A stretch of 10,698 nt of DNA from NCBI GenBank assembly GCA_036498205.1, contig DASXIC010000060.1, positions 1 to 10,698 on the forward strand, read 5' to 3'. Numbering within the stretch: the first letter of the stretch is position 1; every line of letters starts with the position of its first letter. The translations under genes and the position numbers were made by a program. Shown here in pieces: positions 1-6,392 of the stretch. Under the pieces are notes generated by a model. That model was given only the letters and a program-made list of their open reading frames with translations, had not been told where the DNA came from and did not search any database. This DNA comes from AV69 sp036498205 (lineage in GTDB: Bacteria; Verrucomicrobiota; Verrucomicrobiia; Chthoniobacterales; UBA10450).

Positions 1-43
1 ATTTCGGCTGCGCTGGCTGAGGCGGATTAGATAACATTGCTCC

Positions 44-1201
44 GTGGAAAGGCCCCAACGAGAAACGGTAGAGGTCGTCGTAAGAAACTGGCGGGCAGAA
101 GTCGAGACGGCACAGGTGTATCGCGATCTCGCGGAACGAGAAAAGGACGAAAAACGGCAAGCGATTTTGCTCCGAATGGCCGAAGCCGAGGAGCGCCACG
201 CTGCGCGTTGGGAACAGAAATTACGCGACATGGGCGAGCCAGTCCCCGTATTGGCAAACACAGTCTGGACGCGGTTCAAACGACGTTTCACCCGTTCCCT
301 CGGCACAGACATCGCCATTCGCCGCATGGAAGCGGCTGAGGAAAAACACGAGCGCGAATTCAGCGAGCAGCGCACTCGGGCGCTGGCGAATGAACACGAC
401 GTGCAGGAATTCTTGCGCACAAGTGCGTTGGAGGAAAAGGCACATGCCCGCGTTCTAAATACGATGGCGCTGCCGGCGAGCCCGAAAACGCTGTTGGATT
501 CGATTTTGAAGCGCGAACGCTGGCATGGACGCGGCGGCAGCTGGGTCGCCGACGCGGTTTATGGCGTCAATGACGGACTCGGCGCTGTGTTCGGGATTGT
601 GTCCGGTGTCGCGGGCGCGACCAATAATCAGCAACATTATGTCCTGATTTCCGGGCTCGCCGGCATGCTCGCCTCATCACTGTCGATGGGAGCCGGCGCA
701 TATCTCGCCGGAAAGAGCGAAGCAGAGGTTTACGAAGCGGAAATTGCACGGGAAAAAGCCGAGGTGGAGGAGAACCCCGAGGAAGAAATTGAAGAGATGG
801 CGCTCTTCTACCAACTGCAGGGATTCAGTCCGGAGGAATCTCAAAAAATGGCGGAGCGACTCGCCCAACATCCCGAGCAGTTGGTCCAGGCGATGGCGCA
901 AAGCGAACTGGGATTATCCGAACATCGTTTCCCAAACCCGTGGAAATCGGCCGCGTCCGCATCGATCTCGACCGCGGTTGGCGCCTTCATCCCGATTATC
1001 CCTTTCTTTTTCATGACCGGATTGCCAGCGGTTATCGCCGCTTTCATCATCAGCATCGTGGCCCATTTTGCCGTCGGAGCGGTGAAATCGATTATTACGA
1101 TCCGCTCGTGGTGGGCTTCGGGATTCGAAATGACGCTGGTAGGCGTAATCGAAGCGGTGGTGACTTACAGTCTCGGTCTCGCCTTTGGCGCTGCTACCTG
1201 A
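44..1201 (+). CDS. MbfA-like iron transporter: ferritin-like domain fused to VIT1/CCC1 membrane domain
   Basis: Likely exports or sequesters iron (or manganese) at the inner membrane. Residues 10-140 form a four-helix ferritin/rubrerythrin-like domain. Candidate di-iron ligands are E19, E49xxH52, E95/E98 and E130xxH133. Residues about 168-385 are a VIT1/CCC1 domain. It opens with the N175-D176-G177 segment. The second membrane helix carries an LSMGAGAY motif and is followed by a Glu-rich cytosolic loop (about 224-300) like the VIT1 metal-binding domain. Three more hydrophobic helices fill about 303-383. This order matches bacterial MbfA (membrane-bound ferritin), which in rhizobia exports iron under acid or peroxide stress; that role here is inferred from the family. 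The start is GTG at 44, because an in-frame TAA lies at 32-34 and no other start falls between. I see no Shine-Dalgarno. The 43 bases upstream may hold the end of a preceding gene, but the frame cannot be chosen. It is convergent with the permease, with one base between the stop codons. Confidence 0.9.
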   Translation: MERPQRETVEVVVRNWRAEVETAQVYRDLAEREKDEKRQAILLRMAEAEERHAARWEQKLRDMGEPVPVLANTVWTRFKRRFTRSLGTDIAIRRMEAAEEKHEREFSEQRTRALANEHDVQEFLRTSALEEKAHARVLNTMALPASPKTLLDSILKRERWHGRGGSWVADAVYGVNDGLGAVFGIVSGVAGATNNQQHYVLISGLAGMLASSLSMGAGAYLAGKSEAEVYEAEIAREKAEVEENPEEEIEEMALFYQLQGFSPEESQKMAERLAQHPEQLVQAMAQSELGLSEHRFPNPWKSAASASISTAVGAFIPIIPFFFMTGLPAVIAAFIISIVAHFAVGAVKSIITIRSWWASGFEMTLVGVIEAVVTYSLGLAFGAAT

Positions 1202-1202
1202 G

Positions 1203-3794
1203 TCACTCGGCGCGCAGGGCAACCATCGGGTTGATCCGAGTCGCGCGCCGCGCTGGCAGCCACGTCGCCAGCATTGTCGCCGCAGCCAATACTGTAAGGG
1301 CGCTGATAAATGCCGGCGGATCAAACGCGCCGATCTCATACAGCATCCCACTCAGCAATTTTCCAGTCATCGTCGCGAGCAGTAATCCAACAGCGACTCC
1401 GCCCGCCAGCATCAGGGTGCCTTCACCCATAATCATCCATTGAACCGCGTTTGGACGCGCCCCGAGAGCCATTCGAATGCCAATTTCACGAGTCCGCCGG
1501 GCGACGGAGTAGGCTTTCACGCCATAAACCCCGACGATCGCCAGGAGAAGCGCAAGCGCACCAAAAACAGTGAACAGCGTCGCGCCTGCCCTCACCGTCC
1601 AAAGCTGAAGGTTGGAATCGAGATGCTGCGGGAATGTTTTTAATGAAAGGACAGGCAACGCTGGGTCCACGTCGCGGACGGCACGACGAACTACCTCCGC
1701 CATCGTCCCTGCAGTCTCTTGGTTTAAGGATGCACATTGCACAAAGAAGTAAGTGACGCTCTGAAATCCGCGGCCAAATGGAACATAGATCGTCCCGCGC
1801 GGCTGGTGCTCGAAAAGCGTCCCCCGTGTAGATGGCACAATTCCCACGACCTCAATTTGCTCCCCCGGTTTAATGTTGCCGCTGCCGCCCTGACTAATAC
1901 CCATGTTGTCACCGCTATCGCTTTTCGCACGCGGGGCATTGTCTTCAGCGAATTGAATCCGCTGCCCCAATGCATCGCCCTCCGGCCAGAGTTTTTTCGC
2001 CAGTGCCTCGTCGATGATTGCCACTGCCATACCCTCGCTCTGGGTTGTTTCGTTTATGTTAAAGGCGCGGCCGCGCAGGATCGGCAGGCCGACCGTGGCA
2101 AAGTAATCGGCCCCGACGCTATTGTAGCGGGCACTGAAGGCCAGACCTTCAGCAGCTGTTGCAGGTTTTTGGTCCGGGCCCACATGCATCCCGCCACGCT
2201 GGATCGCTTTCCCCAGGGAAATCATTCCAAACGGTGCAGTTGCGGAAACGCTCACGTGCTGCACGCCGGGCAGCGAAGCCAGTCGTTCGGATAATGTCCG
2301 ATAAATCTGTCGCGTTTGCTGCTGATTCATCCCTGCGAGGCTGGCATCGATTTCAAGCAGCAAATCGTTTTGCGCCTTTAATCCAGAATCCATGGTTGCC
2401 GCCTTGTTCGCGCCGCGAATGAAGAGTGCGGCTGCGGTCAGCAGCGCAAGCGAAAATGCAATTTGGACAACGACTAGAGGATTGCGTGGCAGGAAGCGCC
2501 ACCGCCGGCGAACCACGTCCTCTCCCGCATGTTCTTTGAGGTCGGCGATGACTGAGTTGCGCGACAATTTCAATGCCGGACCAAGCGCGAAAGCAATCGT
2601 TCCAAGCAAACAAAACACAAACGTCATCGACAGTATCGGCAGGTTCGGACCGCTGTTCCAGACCAGGTCTAATGGCAAGAGCCCGCGCATCGAGCCGGCG
2701 AGCAATCCAGAAGACCAGATTCCCACTACCAGTCCAGCGGCGCCGCCCAGTAACGCAAGCAAGAAGCCTTCGGTGAGCAATTGCCGCACAATCCGCCAGC
2801 GACTGCCGCCAAGCGCGAGACGCACCGCAATCTCTTTGCGCCGGGCGGTCCCCCGCGCGAGCAACATGTTTGCAAGATTGAGGCAGGCGACCAGCAAAAC
2901 GATCGCAGCCATTCCCATGAGAAGCGGGGCGATCGCGCCGATTTCGCTGTCCTCGGGCGGACTATCGCTGATGGAAAATCGCGACACTGGACGCATGGTA
3001 AAGGTTTGGTCCTTTTGCTCGACTGGGAACTCCTTCTCAAGATTTGCGGCCAGCGTTTTCAGCACAGGTTCGGCGGCAGCCATGGCCAGGCCCGGTTTCA
3101 ATCGAGCAATGGGCATCAGCTGTTGTCCGGTGCGGCTGGTCAATGGTTCGAATTTCTCGGTTGAAAAATCGTTCGCGATCGCTTCATACGCGCTGAGCGG
3201 CACCCAGACTTCGGGTGAGAGGACCTGCATCGTGCCGGTAAAATTCTGCGGCAGAATTCCGATAACGGTAAACGAGCGTCCGTTAATTTGAATTTGAGAT
3301 CCCAAGGTCGACCTGTCGCGATTGTGTTTTGTCCAATAGGAGTAACTAACCAGGGCAACCGGTGCAGCACGGCCTGGTGTTTCCTCTTCCGGGATAAACG
3401 TGCGTCCCTGCAGCGGCGCGACCCCGAGTACGGCGAAATAGTTCGCACTCACAATATCGGCGAAAACGCGACGCGTGTTTCCCCTTTCACCGATGCCAAC
3501 CATCGCCACGTTATGCGCGGCGACGCCGGAAAAAATGGAACTGTGCTGGCGAATATCGTTCAGAGTTGGATAGGAAAACGCGCGAAAACTTTTAGGGTTC
3601 TTTTTGTCCTGCGAGAAGATCTGCACTAGCTCCCGCGGTTTCGCATACCCCGGAGGCGCAAAGAGAAGTGTATGCACGAGAGTGAAAACGGCGGTATTCG
3701 CCCCGATCCCAAGCGCAAGCACAACGACAGCGGCGACGGTGAAGGCGGGAGCTTTGGAAAGCTGGCGGAGCGCGAAACGGAAATCCTGAATCAT
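1203..3794 (-). CDS. MacB/ADOP-type ABC transporter permease
   Basis: An 863-residue inner-membrane permease of the MacB/FtsX superfamily, in the duplicated orphan form (ADOP) common in Acidobacteriota and related soil bacteria. The first half has a helix at about 18-38 with the ALGIGANTAVF motif, a large periplasmic MacB_PCD domain (to about 285), then FtsX helices with an EIAVRLALG coupling segment. The second half repeats this: a helix near 440-460, another periplasmic domain, and FtsX helices at about 739-760, 791-809 and 827-846. It carries a REIGIRMALGA segment near 769-779 and the usual PARRATRINP ending. MacB-type proteins act by mechanotransmission with a separate ATPase, on peptides, lipoproteins or antibiotics; the substrate here cannot be read. 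No ATPase gene lies in the window. The ATG at 3794 has a clear Shine-Dalgarno, AGAGAGG (complement of 3801-3807), six bases upstream. The thioredoxin gene lies 67 bases upstream on the same strand. Confidence 0.93.
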   Translation of the reverse strand: MIQDFRFALRQLSKAPAFTVAAVVVLALGIGANTAVFTLVHTLLFAPPGYAKPRELVQIFSQDKKNPKSFRAFSYPTLNDIRQHSSIFSGVAAHNVAMVGIGERGNTRRVFADIVSANYFAVLGVAPLQGRTFIPEEETPGRAAPVALVSYSYWTKHNRDRSTLGSQIQINGRSFTVIGILPQNFTGTMQVLSPEVWVPLSAYEAIANDFSTEKFEPLTSRTGQQLMPIARLKPGLAMAAAEPVLKTLAANLEKEFPVEQKDQTFTMRPVSRFSISDSPPEDSEIGAIAPLLMGMAAIVLLVACLNLANMLLARGTARRKEIAVRLALGGSRWRIVRQLLTEGFLLALLGGAAGLVVGIWSSGLLAGSMRGLLPLDLVWNSGPNLPILSMTFVFCLLGTIAFALGPALKLSRNSVIADLKEHAGEDVVRRRWRFLPRNPLVVVQIAFSLALLTAAALFIRGANKAATMDSGLKAQNDLLLEIDASLAGMNQQQTRQIYRTLSERLASLPGVQHVSVSATAPFGMISLGKAIQRGGMHVGPDQKPATAAEGLAFSARYNSVGADYFATVGLPILRGRAFNINETTQSEGMAVAIIDEALAKKLWPEGDALGQRIQFAEDNAPRAKSDSGDNMGISQGGSGNIKPGEQIEVVGIVPSTRGTLFEHQPRGTIYVPFGRGFQSVTYFFVQCASLNQETAGTMAEVVRRAVRDVDPALPVLSLKTFPQHLDSNLQLWTVRAGATLFTVFGALALLLAIVGVYGVKAYSVARRTREIGIRMALGARPNAVQWMIMGEGTLMLAGGVAVGLLLATMTGKLLSGMLYEIGAFDPPAFISALTVLAAATMLATWLPARRATRINPMVALRAE

Positions 3795-3800
3795 ACGATG

Positions 3801-3807
3801 CCTCTCT
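3801..3807 (-). promoter_or_regulatory. Ribosome binding site of the permease gene
   Basis: On the minus strand this reads AGAGAGG, six bases before the ATG of the permease. It fixes that start and is the clearest Shine-Dalgarno in the window; several other genes here lack one. Confidence 0.7.
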
Positions 3808-3861
3808 CAACCGTGAGATGCATCGAACCCGTCGAACGGATTCAAAATTACCAGCTATGTT

Positions 3862-4350
3862 TCAGGCACAAACCCAGGGTTCCAAAAACTTGCGGATGGC
3901 AGGGGCAGGCATCGCTCCGGCTTGGCGGGCTTTCTCAAACCCTCCCTGGAACAGTATCATCGTCGGAATCGCGGTAACACGGAACCGTTGCGACAAGCTG
4001 GGCAACTCCTCGGTGTTTACCTTAATGACCAGCCAACGGCCAACACCTTCGGCCGCGATTTTTCGCAGTTCGGGCGCAACCATCTTGCACGGTCCGCACC
4101 AAGGCGCCCAAAAATCCGCCAAAACCGGAACTGTCGACCGGCTGGTCGCAGCGTCGAAGGCCAGATCGCTGGTAACATCGATCGGCTCCAGCGGTGCACC
4201 CAATTCGGAATGGCATTGCCCGCAATGGAACGTCCGTTTCAGGCCTTCGTACTTCAGGCGGTTGCGCTTCCCGCAGTGCGGGCACGTTACCAGGATGCCG
4301 CGCTCATCGAGTTCAGCATTGGCGGCGACCGAGTGTTGCTCTGCGTTCAT
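3862..4350 (-). CDS. trxC: Thioredoxin with N-terminal zinc ribbon (thioredoxin 2/TrxC type)
   Basis: A cytoplasmic dithiol-disulfide oxidoreductase of 162 residues. The N-terminal zinc ribbon has C23-P-H-C26 and C43-G-Q-C46, as in E. coli TrxC. The thioredoxin fold follows from about residue 57, with the redox motif W84-C-G-P-C88 and the cis-proline P129 in an A-I-P-T segment. All expected catalytic and zinc residues are present. It is about 20 residues longer than E. coli TrxC because of an N-terminal extension before the first Cys pair. The ATG start at 4350 is supported by AAGGA (complement of 4360-4364) nine bases upstream. The gene starts 43 bases after the tRNA-Ala 3' end on the same strand, with no obvious terminator between, and the permease follows 67 bases downstream, so a shared transcript is possible. 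In other bacteria TrxC-type proteins are often tied to oxidative stress (OxyR in E. coli); no OxyR site was recognised here. Confidence 0.93.
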   Translation of the reverse strand: MNAEQHSVAANAELDERGILVTCPHCGKRNRLKYEGLKRTFHCGQCHSELGAPLEPIDVTSDLAFDAATSRSTVPVLADFWAPWCGPCKMVAPELRKIAAEGVGRWLVIKVNTEELPSLSQRFRVTAIPTMILFQGGFEKARQAGAMPAPAIRKFLEPWVCA

Positions 4351-4359
4351 TCCAACAGT

Positions 4360-4364
4360 TCCTT
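4360..4364 (-). promoter_or_regulatory. Ribosome binding site of the thioredoxin gene
   Basis: Minus-strand AAGGA nine bases before the ATG of the thioredoxin. It supports the longer N terminus ahead of the zinc ribbon. Confidence 0.55.
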
Positions 4365-4393
4365 CACCAGAAAGTCGTCAGTCGTCGGCTTCT

Positions 4394-4466
4394 TGGAGGT
4401 AAGGGGATTCGAACCCCTGACCTTCTCATTGCGAACGAGACGCTCTACCAACTGAGCTATACCCCC
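4394..4466 (-). tRNA. tRNA-Ala (anticodon CGC)
   Basis: A full cloverleaf can be drawn by hand. The acceptor arm GGGGGTA pairs with TACCTCC, with G3:U70 the only wobble; G3:U70 is the classic alanine identity element. The D arm is GCTC/GAGC. The anticodon stem TCTCG/TGAGA has a G-U closing pair. The anticodon loop TTCGCAA gives CGC, reading GCG codons. The T arm is AGGGG-TTCGAAT-CCCCT, and the discriminator base is A73. CCA is not encoded: the bases after A73 are AGA. The thioredoxin gene follows 43 bases downstream on the same strand. A TAGAAT hexamer on the minus strand (complement of 4471-4476) resembles a -10 box but lies too close to the tRNA 5' end to be convincing. Confidence 0.96.
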
Positions 4467-4585
4467 AAATATTCTACTTACAACAGCTTACGCTCGACAG
4501 AAACGCCCCTATTTTCTTCGTTGCACACTGATTTATTATTACCCTGTAGCCTCGGATTGTATGAGAACACTGCAGAGCAGCACAG

Positions 4586-4909
4586 ATGCATTTCAGAAAA
4601 ATCGGCGAATGTCTCTACCGATATTCAAACGAGGTCTATTATGGTCGCATTCAGGTTGACGGCAAGGAGATCAAACGCAGCCTGCAGAGAACCGACCGCG
4701 AGCTTGCGCGACGTAAGTTGGCCGATTTTCGCAGAGAGCAGCGCCAGATTGACCGCTCGGCAGGCAAACTCACGCTTGATGCGTGTGTGATCGTTATTTG
4801 CAAACGGTGCAGCGCCAGAAGCCGAAAACGGTTGAGAGCAAAAGTTCATCGTTGGCGGCGATTGGGCGACCGGCAGACATACGCAAGTTGCAAAATCAAA
4901 AAGCCTTAG
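4586..4909 (+). pseudogene. Decayed phage-type tyrosine integrase, N-terminal remnant
   Basis: The ATG at 4586 opens a frame whose first 66 residues resemble the N terminus of phage-type integrases I associate with Verrucomicrobiota: a KIGECLYRYSNEVYYGRI start, a GKEIKRSL segment, and a basic helix before GKLTLDA. The homologous reading then moves to a second frame at 4786-4844 (CDRYLQTVQRQKPKTVESK), consistent with one lost base near 4784. It moves again to a third frame at 4845-4901, with FIV, then DWATG, then TQVAKSK, where family members have similar residues. The original frame stops at TAG 4907-4909. The catalytic domain with its R-H-R-Y residues is absent, because the next intact gene begins its 3' end at 4990. 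Two or more frameshifts plus truncation make this a dead gene. The family call is from remembered sequence patterns, not an alignment. After the stop, the first frame stays open to TAG 4991-4993; that tail is unrecognised. Confidence 0.72.
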
Positions 4910-4989
4910 TCGCCTGGTGAGGGCCGCACAATTTATGAGCGCATCAAACGAGAGAATCCAAGCGTGGGCGACATCGAAAAGGGAAAACT

Positions 4990-6045
4990 CTAGCGGCTTC
5001 TTGTCTGGTCGTACACTTCGCGGATGGCGTTGATCACGGTCTCCGGCTCATCGAACTGTATATACTCCGAGCTATTGCGGGCTAAGATCTGTTTAGCGTT
5101 CGAAGACAGTGTCAGCCAGCGCGCCTGGGCCAGCGTAGTTTCCTGCTCATATTTCAGGTGCTTCGGCGTGTCCGGGGGCTTTCCCTCCAAGTGGCCGACG
5201 CCGTGGTTGCCGCTAGTGAGTACGCGAATGGGCCGGGAGCCGAATGAGCGGCGATGTTGTTGCAGATAGGTTTCGTCCGCCGCTGTTTGTTCCATCTCCG
5301 AAGAATAAGCGTCATACATGGCAACTTTGGTTTGCGCGATTTCCAATACTTTGGCGTTCAATTCTGGAGACCACTCAGCTTCCGGCAAGCCCCGGAAAAA
5401 AAACTGCTGGGCGCAGGTCTTTGGTGGCTGGCCGGGATCTGACGATTGAGCCGGCAACGGTTTGTGTTCGGCAATCAAGTTTCGACAATCGCGCAAATCG
5501 GAGGGAACCCCGGCATGTGCTCGATGTGCCTCTTCTCGCATCGCCTTCGGTTCGAGGTCGTCGGGATCAGCGTCAACCAGCACCAGTCCCGCAACCTCGT
5601 CCATGTACAGGTCAGCAAAAGTGCGTACGTTGTCGCCGCCAAAGGCGGATCCCACCAAAATGTAGGGCCCGGCGATTCCGGCACGATGCAGCGCAGTATG
5701 TAGCTCCTTCGCTATGCGCACGCTGGTGCGCGGCATGGGACCCGGATCGCTAAATCCCGTGCCAGCACGGTCATAGCTGCAGGCGCGCGTCCACTTTGCG
5801 ATCTGTGGCTGCACCTTCGACCACGCTGGAGCCCAGTCTCCCCATCCTGAATCGAAGACCACGGTGGGCGAGCCGCTGCCCATGCAGTAGAGATTCAGCC
5901 GAAATCCGTTCACGGAAACCAGCTTGCCGGGTTGTGCGTAAACGGTGTCCGCAGGAGAGCTGTAGCCGCTCGCTCCCTGCTGACCAGAGACGGCGACCGT
6001 GGAGATGAGCAACGCCAAAAAGAAGAAGATTCGTGTTTGTTTCAT
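4990..6045 (-). CDS. Secreted alpha/beta-hydrolase-fold protein, probable pseudoenzyme
   Basis: A 351-residue protein with a signal peptide (about residues 1-21, hydrophobic core FFFLALLISTVAV), so probably periplasmic or secreted. The fold is clear: VVFDSGWGDW (63-71) is the oxyanion-side strand, SYDRAGTGFSDPG (90-102) follows, YILVG (128-132) leads to the nucleophile elbow, and VAGLVLVDADPDD (151-163) is the next strand. The C-terminal block runs about 310-346. Where relatives have G-H-S-x-G-G, this protein has G132-S-A-F-G-G137, so the nucleophile position is Ala134 (codon 5644-5646). Where relatives have S-G-H-x-I-Q, it has S325-S-E-Y-I-Q330, so the catalytic His position is Glu327 (codon 5065-5067). 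The frame is intact over its whole length. It may bind a ligand, use Ser133 or H281/H285 instead, or have a non-catalytic role; none of these is shown. No Shine-Dalgarno precedes the ATG. The end lies next to the integrase remnant. Confidence 0.9.
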   Translation of the reverse strand: MKQTRIFFFLALLISTVAVSGQQGASGYSSPADTVYAQPGKLVSVNGFRLNLYCMGSGSPTVVFDSGWGDWAPAWSKVQPQIAKWTRACSYDRAGTGFSDPGPMPRTSVRIAKELHTALHRAGIAGPYILVGSAFGGDNVRTFADLYMDEVAGLVLVDADPDDLEPKAMREEAHRAHAGVPSDLRDCRNLIAEHKPLPAQSSDPGQPPKTCAQQFFFRGLPEAEWSPELNAKVLEIAQTKVAMYDAYSSEMEQTAADETYLQQHRRSFGSRPIRVLTSGNHGVGHLEGKPPDTPKHLKYEQETTLAQARWLTLSSNAKQILARNSSEYIQFDEPETVINAIREVYDQTRSR

Positions 6046-6381
6046 TTGAGCGATTGTCGGTTTGTTTGAAACATCGTTCGCGTCTCAATGGCCAAGTTCA
6101 TTTCTCACGACTTGGCCGTCTTTTTACGAAATCGAACTTGTTCGAGCTCGCTAATGTCGACGATCGGATCGCCAGCGACAAGCCGTCTATCGATGTAGCG
6201 TTTTTCGCGACCGTGAGCATCCATGATCCTTCGCCAGCCGTGCTTTGTCACCGCGCTGCAATAGCCCGACGTCCGACCCGCCTTAGTGAGCTTGGCAGCT
6301 ACGCAACAGGCCTCTTGCAAAGGCGGTTCTGGCGATGGCAATAGCTCTGAATTTCCGGCCTTGCCTGTCCACATTGATACT
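6046..6381. other. 336-base stretch without a confident gene
   Basis: It lies between the 5' ends of the hydrolase gene (-) and the GT-C/TPR gene (+), so it should hold promoters for both. I found no convincing -35/-10 pair. It contains a terminator-like hairpin (6088-6125) and an open minus-strand frame (6105-6392) of unknown status. Both are listed separately. Confidence 0.5.
6088..6125 (+). terminator. Terminator-like hairpin with T tract
   Basis: The arms ATGGCCAAG (6088-6096) and CTTGGCCGT (6111-6119) pair over nine positions with one G-U. The loop is 14 bases. One C is followed by TTTTT at 6121-6125, so the element fits an intrinsic terminator read on the plus strand. No plus-strand gene lies directly upstream, so it would mainly stop transcripts antisense to the hydrolase gene. 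On the minus strand it has no T tract after the stem. Confidence 0.35.
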
Positions 6382-6392
6382 GTGAAACCCAT
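6105..6392 (-). CDS. Possible small hypothetical protein, unrecognised
   Basis: This 95-codon frame runs from ATG 6392 to TGA 6105-6107. I do not recognise a family. The second half (from about residue 38) is rich in Arg, Lys and His, with segments such as KHGWRRIMDAHGREKRY and ending RFRKKTAKS. Its codon third positions look G/C-rich, as in the real genes here. There is no Shine-Dalgarno before the ATG; a TTG start at residue 18 is an alternative. The first third overlaps the 5' side of the GT-C/TPR frame, where only one of the two can readily be coding. A second minus-strand frame overlapping here (ending near 6283) also reads plausibly, so a frameshifted remnant is possible. The stop codon sits in the loop of the hairpin at 6088-6125. 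Confidence 0.28.
   Translation of the reverse strand: MGFTVSMWTGKAGNSELLPSPEPPLQEACCVAAKLTKAGRTSGYCSAVTKHGWRRIMDAHGREKRYIDRRLVAGDPIVDISELEQVRFRKKTAKS

Noticed and set aside
2392..3291. A 299-codon plus-strand open frame inside the permease gene
   Set aside because: It is antisense to a well-matched coding region, its product is Ser/Arg-rich with no recognisable domain, and it mirrors the codon bias of the permease.
4372..4387. Short tandem GTCGTC repeat between the tRNA and the thioredoxin gene
   Set aside because: Two short copies in GC-rich DNA are expected by chance; no array, CRISPR or operator pattern was seen.
4394..4466. tRNA-Ala as the attachment site of the lost element
   Set aside because: No second copy of the tRNA 3' end was seen in the window, and the integrase remnant is on the tRNA's 5' side. 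The hypothesis is not supported by sequence here.
4471..4476. TAGAAT on the minus strand as the -10 box of tRNA-Ala
   Set aside because: It lies four bases before the mature tRNA 5' end, so transcription would start inside the tRNA, and no good -35 is paired with it.
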